Positions 7,502 to 14,102 of a stretch of 14,183 nucleotides of DNA are shown in pieces. The DNA comes from Betaproteobacteria bacterium (GTDB lineage: Bacteria > Pseudomonadota > Gammaproteobacteria > Burkholderiales > SG8-39), in assembly GCA_009693435.1 (NCBI GenBank), contig SHXF01000111.1, forward strand, positions 1-14,183, in the 5' to 3' direction. The position numbers and the translations under genes are program-made. Position 1 is the stretch's first letter, and every line of letters begins with the position of its first letter. The notes beneath the pieces are model-generated. The model was not told where the DNA came from and ran no database searches. It saw nothing but the letters and a program-made list of their open reading frames with translations.

Positions 7502-7542
7502 GATTCAAACTGATGTGCTGTCAGCTACCGTATTGAACCAAG
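7502..7542. repeat. 41-bp direct repeat, copy B
   Basis: Second copy of the repeat at 7348-7388, with three differences clustered in its centre (CTGTCAG against CCGTTAA). It lies about 200 bases upstream of the flavoprotein start codon. Confidence 0.85.
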
Positions 7543-7746
7543 ATGAGAGGTTGATCATGACGGAGTCGGTGAACTTTCCACATCAGTTGGAATCGCACCC
7601 CGTCCCGCTTGCGCGCGTCGCTCGCGCCGGCTCATCTGGCATCATGCCGCCTCTGCATGAAATTTCACGCGGCGGCGTCCTGCAATGCGGGCGCCGCGGC
7701 GGCCTTCCCTGAATCCAGGCGCCCTACGAGAGGTGACGAACAAATC
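7543..7746. other. Upstream region of the flavoprotein gene with a short ORF and a hairpin
   Basis: A 51-codon frame (7557-7712, plus; opens MTESVNFPHQLESHPVPLAR) has AGAGG six bases before its ATG, but the product looks like no family and its end runs through repeat sequence. A strong hairpin lies at 7672-7697 (GCGGCGTCC paired with GGGCGCCGC, one G-T pair). The stretch ends with a repeat end at 7719-7727. I call no gene here. Confidence 0.4.
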
Positions 7747-8715
7747 ATGAAGACACAAGTCAGCGACATGCTGGGGATACGCTATCCCATCATCCAGGGC
7801 GGCATGCAGTGGGTGGGCACGGCCGAACTGGCCTCCGCGGTCTCCAACGCGGGCGGGCTGGGCATACTCACCGCGCTGACGCAGCCGACGCCCGAGGACC
7901 TGCGGCGCGAAATCGCGCGCTGCCGGACGATGACCGACAAGCCGTTCGGCGTGAACCTCACCATCCTGCCCTCGATCACGCCGCCGCCCTATGAACAATA
8001 CATGCAGGTCATCATCGACAGCGGCATCCGCATCGTCGAGACGGCGGGGAATAGCCCGAAGGATTTCATCGGCAAGTTCAAGGCGCATGGCATTCGCGTC
8101 GTGCACAAGTGCACCTCGGTGCGGCATGCGCTGTCGGCGGAACGCCACGGCGTGGACATCGTCAGCATCGACGGCTTCGAGTGCGCCGGCCATCCCGGCG
8201 AAGACGACGTGACCAACCTGATCCTGATTCCGGCCGCGGTGGACGCGCTGAAGATCCCCGTAGTCGCCTCCGGCGGCATCGGCGACGGGCGCGCCATGGC
8301 CGCGGCGCTGGTGCTGGGCGCACAGGGCATCAACATGGGCACGCGCTTCATGGCCACCGCGGAAGCGCCGATACACCCCAGGGTCAAGGAGGCTCTGGTG
8401 AAAGCCACCGAACGGGACACCAACCTGATCCTGCGCACCATGCACAACACCTCGCGGGTGCTGAAGAACGCCGTCTCAGACGAAGTCGTCGCCATGGAAA
8501 AACGCGGCGCGAAATTCGAGGAAGTGCGCCACCTGGTCGCCGGGGCGCGCGGCAAGGTCGCGGTGCGCAACGGCGACGTGGAGGACGGCATCGTCAGCGC
8601 GGGCATGGTGGTCGGCCTGATCCACGACATCCCGACCTGCGCCGAACTCATCGAGCGCATCGTGCGCGACTGCCGCGCGAGCCTGGGTGTTGCGGCGGCC
8701 ATGGCTGCCGTGTAG
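7747..8715 (+). CDS. Nitronate monooxygenase-type FMN-dependent oxidoreductase
   Basis: The 322-residue product has the TIM-barrel layout of the nitronate monooxygenase/2-nitropropane dioxygenase family: RYPIIQGGMQWV (12-23), SNAGGLGIL (33-41), PFGVNL (66-71) and HKCTSVRHA (120-128). It also has GFECAGHPGEDD (143-154), with His149 in the place of the catalytic histidine, and the phosphate-binding ASGGIGDGRAMAAALVLGAQ followed by GINMGTRF (174-201). Such enzymes hold FMN and oxidise alkyl nitronates with O2; many members have other or unknown substrates, so the call is at family level. Length is normal. The ATG follows GAGGTGA, with a rather long spacing of about 11 bases. It stands alone on plus between a divergent receptor gene and a convergent oxidoreductase gene. 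Confidence 0.9.
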   Translation: MKTQVSDMLGIRYPIIQGGMQWVGTAELASAVSNAGGLGILTALTQPTPEDLRREIARCRTMTDKPFGVNLTILPSITPPPYEQYMQVIIDSGIRIVETAGNSPKDFIGKFKAHGIRVVHKCTSVRHALSAERHGVDIVSIDGFECAGHPGEDDVTNLILIPAAVDALKIPVVASGGIGDGRAMAAALVLGAQGINMGTRFMATAEAPIHPRVKEALVKATERDTNLILRTMHNTSRVLKNAVSDEVVAMEKRGAKFEEVRHLVAGARGKVAVRNGDVEDGIVSAGMVVGLIHDIPTCAELIERIVRDCRASLGVAAAMAAV

Positions 8716-8766
8716 CGCCGCAGCGGACGCAGGCAGCGCCGGGAATAGCGGCTCTGCGGAATACGC

Positions 8767-9735
8767 TCAGGGAATCAGCACCGTCGACCCGGTGGTCTTG
8801 CGCGCTTCCAGGTCGCGATGGGCCTGCGGCGCGTCTTTCAGCGCGTAGCGCCGGCTGACTTCGATCTTCACCTTGCCCGAGCCGACCATGTCGAACAGAT
8901 CGGTGGCGCCCGCCACCAGATCGCCGCGCGTTGCGGCATAGGGAATGAGCGACGGGCGGGTCACGTACAGCGTGCCCTTCAGCTTCGCCAGCGAGAACGG
9001 CGCGACCGGGCCCGAGGCATTGCCGAAGCTCACCAGTGTGCCGAAGGGCTGCAGGCAATCGAGCGATCCGTCGAAAGTGTCCTTGCCCACCGAATCGTAG
9101 ACGACGGGAACGCCCGCGCCGCGGGTGATTTCCTTCACCCGCTCGACGAAATTCTCGCGGGTGTAGACGATGGTGTGGTCGCAACCGTGGGCGCGCGCGA
9201 GCGCTGCCTTCTCGTCGGAGCCGACGGTGCCTATGATGGTGACGCCTATCGCCCTCGCCCACTGGCAGGCGATGAGGCCCACGCCCCCGGCGGCCGCATG
9301 GAACAGTATGGTCTGCCCCGGCGCCACCTTGAAGGTGCGTTTCAACAGATATTGCACCGTCATGCCCTGCAGCATCATCGCCGCGCCCTGCTCGAAGCCG
9401 AGCGTCTCGGGCAGTTTGATCAGCCGGTCGGCGGCGATGTTGCGCAGCTCGCAGTAGGCGCCCATCGGCCCGGCGCCGTAGGCGACGCGATCACCGGCCT
9501 TGAGTTCGGTGACGCCCGCGCCCACCGCCTCGACCACGCCCGATGCTTCGTGCCCCACAATGAAGGGCAGCGGGTTCGGATACAGGCCGGACCGGTTATA
9601 CACATCCAGATAATTGAGGCCGACTGCGTGCTGGCGCAACTGCACCTCGCCCGCGCCGGGCGCGCCCACCTGGATCTCTTCCCATTGCATCGCATCGGCT
9701 CCACCGGGCTGGTGGATGCGCATCGCTTTCGGCAT
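8767..9735 (-). CDS. Quinone oxidoreductase, zinc-independent MDR family (NADPH:quinone reductase type)
   Basis: The 322-residue product matches the QOR branch of medium-chain dehydrogenases/reductases. The N-terminal domain has LNYLDVYNRSGLYP (40-53) and FIVGHEASGVVEAVG (58-72), lacking the zinc cysteines of alcohol dehydrogenases. The nucleotide-binding domain has HAAAGGVG (146-153), the QOR form of the glycine motif, typical for NADPH. It should reduce quinones or other activated double bonds in the cytoplasm. The start ATG at 9735 has AGGAG eight bases upstream; an open extension to 9786 lacks one. It lies 71 bases downstream of the receptor gene on the same strand and is probably the last gene of an operon with it and the ornithine cyclodeaminase-like gene. 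It converges with the flavoprotein gene. Confidence 0.92.
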   Translation of the reverse strand: MPKAMRIHQPGGADAMQWEEIQVGAPGAGEVQLRQHAVGLNYLDVYNRSGLYPNPLPFIVGHEASGVVEAVGAGVTELKAGDRVAYGAGPMGAYCELRNIAADRLIKLPETLGFEQGAAMMLQGMTVQYLLKRTFKVAPGQTILFHAAAGGVGLIACQWARAIGVTIIGTVGSDEKAALARAHGCDHTIVYTRENFVERVKEITRGAGVPVVYDSVGKDTFDGSLDCLQPFGTLVSFGNASGPVAPFSLAKLKGTLYVTRPSLIPYAATRGDLVAGATDLFDMVGSGKVKIEVSRRYALKDAPQAHRDLEARKTTGSTVLIP

Positions 9736-9806
9736 GTCTCGTACTCCTGTCATGGTCACGTTATCGATTGCCTGTCCGGGAACCATCTCCGGGCGGGCGC
9801 CGTCGC

Positions 9807-10778
9807 TTACTCGAGCTTGATCGCCGCTTGCTTCGCGGCCTGCGCGTATTTTTCCGCATCGGCGCGCACCAGTTTCATCATCTCGCCTGAGGAGAGCACG
9901 AACATGTCGAAGCCCGCGCCATCGAGGCGTTGCCGCAGTTCCGGCAGGGCAGCGGCGCGACGAATGTCCGCCTCCAGCTTTGCGGTGATGGCCGCGGGCG
10001 TAGCGGGCGGCGCCATGAAGCCGTAATAATTATCGAGCGACAGGTTCTTCAGCTCGGGAATGCCGGATTCGCGCACCGTCGGCACCTCGGGCAAAGACGG
10101 GCTGCGCGCGGTCGACAGGAGCGCGATCGCGCGCAGCCGCCCGTCCTTCACGAATTGCAGCGCGGTGGGCGCATTCGTCGCCACTATCCTGACATGGCCC
10201 GCCGCCGCGTCCGCCGAAGCAGGGCCGCAGCCCCGATGCGGAATATGCACGGCATCGATGGCGAGCGCGTGCTTAATCATCTCCATGGCGAAGTGGTGCG
10301 GGCTCGCCATGTTGCAGGAGGCATAATCGAATTTTCCGGGCGAGGCCTTGAGCATCGCAGCAAGTTCCTTCATGTTGCCTGCCGGCACCGACGGATGGAC
10401 CGCGATCAGCATGGGCGACGCGGTCACCACGCCCAGCGCCGGGAAGTCGCCAGTGATGTCGAACGGCAGTTTCCTGAACAGCACGTGGTTGATAATGTGG
10501 GTATTGCTCATCAGCAACAGCGTGTAGCCGTCGGGCGCGGCGCGATAGGCGGCCTCCACCCCGATGGAGCCGCCGGCGCCGGTGCGGTTCTCCACGATGA
10601 CCGCCTGCTTCCATTGCTCGGCGAGTTTTTCACCGAACATGCGCGCGGTGATGTCGGCCGATCCGCCCGCGGGGAAGGTCACGATGATGCGCACCGCACG
10701 CGACGGGTAGTCCTGGGCATGGACGGGCGCGCCGCAGCAGGCGGCGAACAGTGAAACGAGCAGGCAGGCGAGGCGCAT
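9807..10778 (-). CDS. Bug/TctC family extracytoplasmic receptor (second complete copy)
   Basis: The 323-residue product has a signal peptide cut after VHA (residue 21). It then reads QDYPSRAVRIIVTFPAGGSA and DITARMFGEKLAEQWKQAVI, then VENRTGAGGSIGVEAAYRAA followed by PDGYTLLL, as in all Bug receptors. It is periplasmic and should bind a small carboxylate; the ligand is unknown and no TctAB genes are near. Its start ATG shares one base with the stop codon of the preceding ornithine cyclodeaminase-like gene (TGATG), and GGGAG lies five bases before it, so the two are translationally coupled. A TTG one codon upstream is also possible. The coupling suggests that the enzyme acts on, or near, the imported compound. 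It is diverged from the other receptor at 6288, so it is not a recent duplicate. Confidence 0.93.
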   Translation of the reverse strand: MRLACLLVSLFAACCGAPVHAQDYPSRAVRIIVTFPAGGSADITARMFGEKLAEQWKQAVIVENRTGAGGSIGVEAAYRAAPDGYTLLLMSNTHIINHVLFRKLPFDITGDFPALGVVTASPMLIAVHPSVPAGNMKELAAMLKASPGKFDYASCNMASPHHFAMEMIKHALAIDAVHIPHRGCGPASADAAAGHVRIVATNAPTALQFVKDGRLRAIALLSTARSPSLPEVPTVRESGIPELKNLSLDNYYGFMAPPATPAAITAKLEADIRRAAALPELRQRLDGAGFDMFVLSSGEMMKLVRADAEKYAQAAKQAAIKLE

Positions 10779-11863
10779 CAAGGCTCCCTATCGTGAGGTC
10801 CGCTTTCGGGACTGCGGACATTGTGCAATGCGGATCCCGGCTGGAGAAGCTCGATCGATCTGCCCCTGCCGAGTTTTTTTGCCAGTTGCAGCACATGCGC
10901 GGCAAAGGCGATGTCGCCGCTCGCCATGCCCTGCGCCAGCGCGATGATGCGATCGGATTCCGCCAGCCTGCCCGGTTTGCCGCCCGCGACCACGTCATAG
11001 GCGAGCGCGTCGATGCGCGCCTCGAATTCGCCGCGCGTCATGCGCCCCTGCGCGATCCATGCAGCTCCATCGCCCGCTTCGGCGGCGAAGTCGGCATCGT
11101 CGACGATCAGCCGCTTGGCTTCCCCCAGCACGCCATGGTCGATCTCGTTATCGTTGCCCATCGAGCAGACGACCGCGCCCGGCTTCAACATGCCGGGGAA
11201 GATGAAAGGCTCCAGCGCCCGGGTCAGCGTGATCACGAGGTCCGCGCCCTCGGCCGCGCGCGCGCAATCCGCTTCGGCGCGCACGGTGAACGGCACCGCC
11301 TTCGCGTGCGCGGCGACAAAGGCGGACAGGCTTTCCGTGCGGCGCGTATGCACCCGCAATTCCTTGATGGGCAGGCGGTGCGCGAGCATCGGCACGATCT
11401 CGGCGGCGATCGCGCCCGCGCCGTAGAGCGCCACCACCAGCGGCCCCGGATTCACCAGGCGCTCGACGATGACCGTGCCGAACGCGGCGGTGCGAATGCG
11501 GCTGAGCCACACTTCCGATACCAGGCCGCACAGACCCGCTTGATCGCCGGCTCCCTCATGGCCGAAGACGGCACAGTATTGGGATGCTGCGGATTTCCCC
11601 GTCGCGCGCGAGATCAGCCGGATTCCGGTCGCCGACAGGCGCGCCACGCTCGCCGCCTTGAATTTCAGCTCCGGGCCGCCGAGGCGGCGCGCGTCCAGCG
11701 CCATCGACGCCGGCGTGGACAACAGGCACTGCCCCGCAGCCTGATCGAGCAGCACCTCGCGCGCCAGCCGCAACGCCGCAGCGGCGTCGATCAGGCCCCG
11801 CACATCGTCGTCACCGAGTACAAGCAGGCTGGCCAGGACGGTACTTTCTATCGATTGATTCAA
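10778..11863 (-). CDS. Ornithine cyclodeaminase/mu-crystallin family enzyme
   Basis: The 361-residue product has the family features in order. These are LLVLGDDDVRGLIDAAAALR near the N-terminus, GGPELKFKAASV (62-73), and SEVWLSRIRTAAFG (116-129), corresponding to the conserved L-x-x-x-RTAA segment. They are followed by the dinucleotide-binding VVALYGAGAIAAE (143-155) and VVCSMGNDNEIDHG (231-244), in place of the common G-D-x-PGK-ELD loop. Known relatives deaminate ornithine to proline or reduce imines such as pyrroline-2-carboxylate with NAD(P)H. The changed loop (GNDNE rather than GAD-PGK) argues against assuming ornithine as substrate. I take the TTG at 11863 as the start because it gives the expected short N-terminus; the ribosome site is weak. 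It is the first gene of a tight cluster with the receptor and the quinone oxidoreductase. Confidence 0.88.
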   Translation of the reverse strand: MNQSIESTVLASLLVLGDDDVRGLIDAAAALRLAREVLLDQAAGQCLLSTPASMALDARRLGGPELKFKAASVARLSATGIRLISRATGKSAASQYCAVFGHEGAGDQAGLCGLVSEVWLSRIRTAAFGTVIVERLVNPGPLVVALYGAGAIAAEIVPMLAHRLPIKELRVHTRRTESLSAFVAAHAKAVPFTVRAEADCARAAEGADLVITLTRALEPFIFPGMLKPGAVVCSMGNDNEIDHGVLGEAKRLIVDDADFAAEAGDGAAWIAQGRMTRGEFEARIDALAYDVVAGGKPGRLAESDRIIALAQGMASGDIAFAAHVLQLAKKLGRGRSIELLQPGSALHNVRSPESGPHDREP

Positions 11864-11885
11864 GACTCATGACACCGCTCGCACC

Positions 11886-11927
11886 GAGCCTGTCGTCCTT
11901 CGACAGGCTCAGGACCAACGGAAGCGG
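11886..11927. repeat. Dispersed palindromic repeat, copy 2, forming a strong hairpin
   Basis: GAGCCTGTCG (11886-11895), a five-base loop TCCTT and CGACAGGCTC (11901-11910) form a perfect 10-bp stem. The part from 11894 on is the same repeat as at 2283-2316. It sits just upstream of the ornithine cyclodeaminase-like start on minus, so it may affect reading into that gene from the isomerase-family gene. Confidence 0.75.
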
Positions 11928-11974
11928 TTTGTCACGTGTCATGGAAAGTTCAACAGGCGTCGCTCGCTTCAACA

Positions 11975-12002
11975 AGCTTCGCGCGCTTCATGACGCGAAG
12001 CT
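11975..12002 (-). terminator. Stem-loop after the isomerase-family gene, possible terminator
   Basis: A perfect 9-bp stem AGCTTCGCG (11975-11983) / CGCGAAGCT (11994-12002) with a 10-base loop lies 7 bases past the stop codon of the gene ending at 12010. On minus the tail is TGTTGAAG, not a true T-tract, so it may be a weak or Rho-independent-like terminator, or simply a stable hairpin. Confidence 0.4.
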
Positions 12003-12009
12003 CGTTTCA

Positions 12010-12846
12010 TCAGGCGTCGTTCGCGCGCGGCTGGAGCCGGGTTCCGTTGGCGAGCAGCGCGCCAAAACCGGCGACGGGCAGGTGGTAGCCGATGGCGCGC
12101 AGGCAGCGCCAGAAGCACGCCTGGTTGCTGGTAATGACCGGCTTGCCGAGTTCGGCCTCCAGCCGTTCGATCAAACCCAGCGTTGCAAGCTGGGTACAGC
12201 TCACGAATATCGCCTCGGCCTCGGGCGTATCGACGCGCATTGCAAGGCGAACGATGGATTCCGCCGGCACCCGTCCGATGTAGCGGCGCTCTTCTTCGGT
12301 TGCCCCCAGCCCGAGACAACTCGAGCCGACGACCTCGAATCCGGAATCGGCGATGTATTGCACTTCCTTGCGGGTCACCAGGTCGGTACGCGGGCCCACG
12401 ACCGCCACCCTGCGCGCGCCTATGGCGTTGAGGGCGTCCAGCACCGCGTCTGCCACCAGCACCGGCGGGCAGCCCCCCTTGTCGGCCATGGTGCGCCGGA
12501 TTTCATCGGCGGGAACGAACAGCGTGCAGGAGGTGCAGCCGAAAGTGATGACATCGACCTCGGCCGTCGCGAGCAGCATGGCAGCGTCGGCGATGCCATC
12601 GGCCATGCGCCGGTAGGAGGCCGGATCGCCCTGGCGCCCAGCCTGGTGCACGCGCGCGACGTGTATCGACACACCCTCTGGCGCCATGCGCCAGAATTCC
12701 GGTTCCAGCGTGGTGTTGGTCGAAGGCGATATCAGGCCGATGCGCCCGCGCCAGCCATAGCTGGAATAGAGCGAGAGCGCCTTGCCGAGCCCGGTGCGGC
12801 CATCGGCCGCCGGCGGCGGCGCCTTGCGCGTACGTGTTGTGACCAT
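12010..12846 (-). CDS. Asp/Glu racemase superfamily protein, maleate isomerase/arylmalonate decarboxylase-like
   Basis: The 278-residue product has GRIGLISPSTNTTLEPEF (34-51), typical for maleate cis-trans isomerase and arylmalonate decarboxylase relatives (GLIVPSSNTTMEPE). It has both catalytic-type cysteines: Cys104 in ITFGCTSCT and Cys217 in FVSCTQLATLG. The middle ARRVAVVGPRTDLV is the second-domain strand and loop. Family members isomerise or decarboxylate small dicarboxylates using the cysteine pair in the cytoplasm. The exact reaction here is open. The N-terminus carries about 30 extra residues rich in Arg and Pro before the first strand. The ATG at 12846 is used although its upstream has no clear ribosome site; an internal start would have to be non-ATG. 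It is 146 bases upstream of the ornithine cyclodeaminase-like gene on the same strand, so a functional link is plausible but not proven. Confidence 0.85.
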   Translation of the reverse strand: MVTTRTRKAPPPAADGRTGLGKALSLYSSYGWRGRIGLISPSTNTTLEPEFWRMAPEGVSIHVARVHQAGRQGDPASYRRMADGIADAAMLLATAEVDVITFGCTSCTLFVPADEIRRTMADKGGCPPVLVADAVLDALNAIGARRVAVVGPRTDLVTRKEVQYIADSGFEVVGSSCLGLGATEEERRYIGRVPAESIVRLAMRVDTPEAEAIFVSCTQLATLGLIERLEAELGKPVITSNQACFWRCLRAIGYHLPVAGFGALLANGTRLQPRANDA

Positions 12847-13301
12847 CGCGGAATCTTAGCCGTAAAATCCGGAGCCGGGTGAATTGGTAGGCAAAACTCG
12901 CCGCGAGAGGCCTAAGCGGACGGTAGCCGCCACATGGATTGATCATCTTTGCCAAACACATCATTGATCGCAATAGACATCTGGTGTCGCTCCCCTCGGC
13001 AGGTTTTTCGATCGCGGGTCCCCGCGAAAAAGTAAGAGTGCAAGACACCTTGAGAATATGTCATCGAACGCCCCCTTCCCACGCCTCTTCTGAGGTGCTC
13101 TCGCCTCGGACGATGGGCCACGCCATCGTCGGGCGCCTCTATCGAAGCACGCGCGGATGAAATTGGCCGATTTTTTTCGAAACGGGCCGTGGGCGCAACG
13201 CTAAGGAACGCACAAATAACCACCGAACCCCCGCCGTCAGCTAACCAAAAGAAGAAGCAAAAGTTGGCATTTCTTGCTTGTCGTCAGTGCAACATTCTGC
13301 G
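12847..13301. other. Long intergenic stretch, boundary between GC-rich backbone and AT-richer right end
   Basis: No normal gene is seen. On minus, a 22-codon frame (12980-12912, MSIAINDVFGKDDQSMWRLP then SA) has GGGGAG nine bases before its ATG and could be the remaining start of a lost gene. Two palindromes are visible: 13004-13031, with a CGCGG/CCGCG stem flanked by TTTTT and AAAAA, and 13108-13130, with GACGATGG/CCATCGTC around a six-base loop. Neither has a T-tract at its 3' end. From about 13200 the sequence is visibly richer in A+T. Confidence 0.45.
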
Positions 13302-13307
13302 GGAAAA

Positions 13308-13352
13308 CACAAGATATTGTGCAGACACAAGATGAAAACACAATATATTGTC
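13308..13352. promoter_or_regulatory. Two palindromic operator-like sites plus a half site upstream of the XRE gene
   Basis: CACAAGATATTGTG (13308-13321) and CACAATATATTGTC (13339-13352, containing the perfect palindrome ACAATATATTGT) share the pattern CACAA-n4-TTGT. A half site CACAAGATG lies at 13326-13334. The centres of the two full sites are 31 bases apart, about three helical turns, so bound dimers would face the same side. XRE-type regulators commonly bind such sites near their own promoter, so these are the likely targets of the protein at 13434. Confidence 0.65.
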
Positions 13353-13362
13353 ACCCTAGTGG

Positions 13363-13390
13363 TTGACAAAACGCTCAACGTTAATAGAAA
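13363..13390 (+). promoter_or_regulatory. Likely sigma-70 promoter of the XRE/ImmA operon
   Basis: A perfect -35 box TTGACA (13363-13368) and a moderate -10 box TAGAAA (13385-13390) are spaced by 16 bases. Transcription would start near 13397, leaving a leader of about 37 bases before the ATG at 13434. The operator-like sites end 11 bases before the -35 box. Confidence 0.5.
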
Positions 13391-13433
13391 ATGCTGTCTG
13401 CTCTACCTCGTTAGCTCTCCTACTTGGCCTTTT

Positions 13434-13781
13434 ATGCTCACAGAACTCGGTAAATCTCTTCGCCTCATTCGAATGAGGCGTGAAATGACGCTACGCGCAA
13501 TGGCCCGAATGATGAATCTCTCGGCAGCATTTGTTTCAGCTGTTGAGACAGGGAAAAAGGTCCCACCTGAGAACTTTGTTGAAGATGTTGCTCGCGCGAT
13601 AGGTATGACAGATCTGGAAAAGGTAAATCTGAATGCCGCTGTCGGAAAAGTTAAGAAATCAGTAACTGTCCGATTACCTCGGCGCGACCATGAAACGGCC
13701 CAGCTTGCGTTGGCATTTGCAAGACGTTTTCCAGAACTTTCAGAAGAACAAAAGCGCTTAATACGGGAGATCTTGAATTGA
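13434..13781 (+). CDS. XRE-family helix-turn-helix regulator
   Basis: The 115-residue product opens with a Cro/C1-type helix-turn-helix (about residues 5-58). LGKSLRLIRMRREMTLRAMA is the first helix pair, RMMNLSAAFVSAVETGKKVP has the recognition helix with the conserved S---E-G, and FVEDVARAIGM is the closing helix. The rest is a basic link and a helical end (FPELSEEQKRLIREIL) that may make dimers or touch the partner. It is paired with an ImmA/IrrE-type gene whose start overlaps its stop codon (TTGA), the standard arrangement in which the peptidase cleaves or restrains the regulator. The frame is open upstream to 13278, but that extension runs through the operators and promoter, so the ATG at 13434 is preferred despite a poor ribosome site. 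Codon use is AT-richer than in the metabolic genes, suggesting transfer. Confidence 0.85.
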   Translation: MLTELGKSLRLIRMRREMTLRAMARMMNLSAAFVSAVETGKKVPPENFVEDVARAIGMTDLEKVNLNAAVGKVKKSVTVRLPRRDHETAQLALAFARRFPELSEEQKRLIREILN

Positions 13782-14038
13782 AATCCGAAAAGGAATCGGC
13801 TCCACGATATGGGGCCGCAATAAAAAAAGCCATTGGACTCAGGCACATTTTGGGATTGGATGCTGCTTGGTTCCCCATCGTCGATGTAATCGAGTTTCTG
13901 CTCCCGCAGGTACTCCCGGAGTTCCAATTTGAAATTGTCGAACTGCAAATGCTCCCGGGGAAGCATGCGTTGGCGTATCCGAAGCAACAGCGTCTCGTGA
14001 TTCGGGAAGATGTCTACAACGGCGCTTGTGACAATTGA
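13778..14038 (+). pseudogene. ImmA/IrrE-type metallopeptidase gene truncated by an insertion sequence
   Basis: The 86 residues match the N-terminal part of small XRE-linked ImmA/IrrE proteins: RYGAAIKKAIGLRHILGLDA, then FPIVDVIEFLLPQVLPEFQF, then RLVIREDVYNGAC. In complete members the next segment is about G-GRDRFT-AHE-GH--LH, which carries the zinc-binding HExxH. Here the frame ends after CDN with a TGA that is the first three bases of the insertion sequence end at 14036. The catalytic site is thus missing from the product. The start is a TTG overlapping the regulator's stop codon, with GGGAG upstream (13765-13769). The rest of the gene, if still present, lies beyond the insertion sequence outside the window. 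The regulator has probably lost its control by proteolysis. Confidence 0.8.
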
Positions 14039-14049
14039 GCCGCCCCCGA

Positions 14050-14091
14050 TTTTTCTGGACACGAATTTGGGGTTAAATCGTGTCTGAAAAA
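14050..14091. repeat. Near-perfect inverted repeat inside the insertion sequence end
   Basis: TTTTTCTGGACACGAATTT (14050-14068) faces AAATCGTGTCTGAAAAA (14075-14091) around a six-base loop. It has only small bulges. In IS elements such hairpins just before the transposase start can limit reading from outside promoters. Confidence 0.6.
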
Positions 14092-14102
14092 GGAGTTGAG
14101 GA

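Noticed and set aside
7397..7542. Closely spaced repeats considered as a CRISPR array
   Set aside because: There are only two 41-bp copies with a palindromic element between them, no regular spacers and no cas genes.
7557..7712. 51-codon plus frame with a good ribosome site
   Set aside because: The product resembles no family, is rich in Pro/Arg/Gly, and its end runs through a hairpin and repeat sequence. Described within the upstream region instead.
13108..13130. Perfect 8-bp palindrome GACGATGG/CCATCGTC, considered as a terminator
   Set aside because: No T-tract follows on either strand and no gene ends next to it.
13278..13433. N-terminal extension of the XRE frame to 13278
   Set aside because: It would translate the palindromic operators and the TTGACA promoter, and has no ribosome site; the helix-turn-helix starts right after the ATG at 13434.
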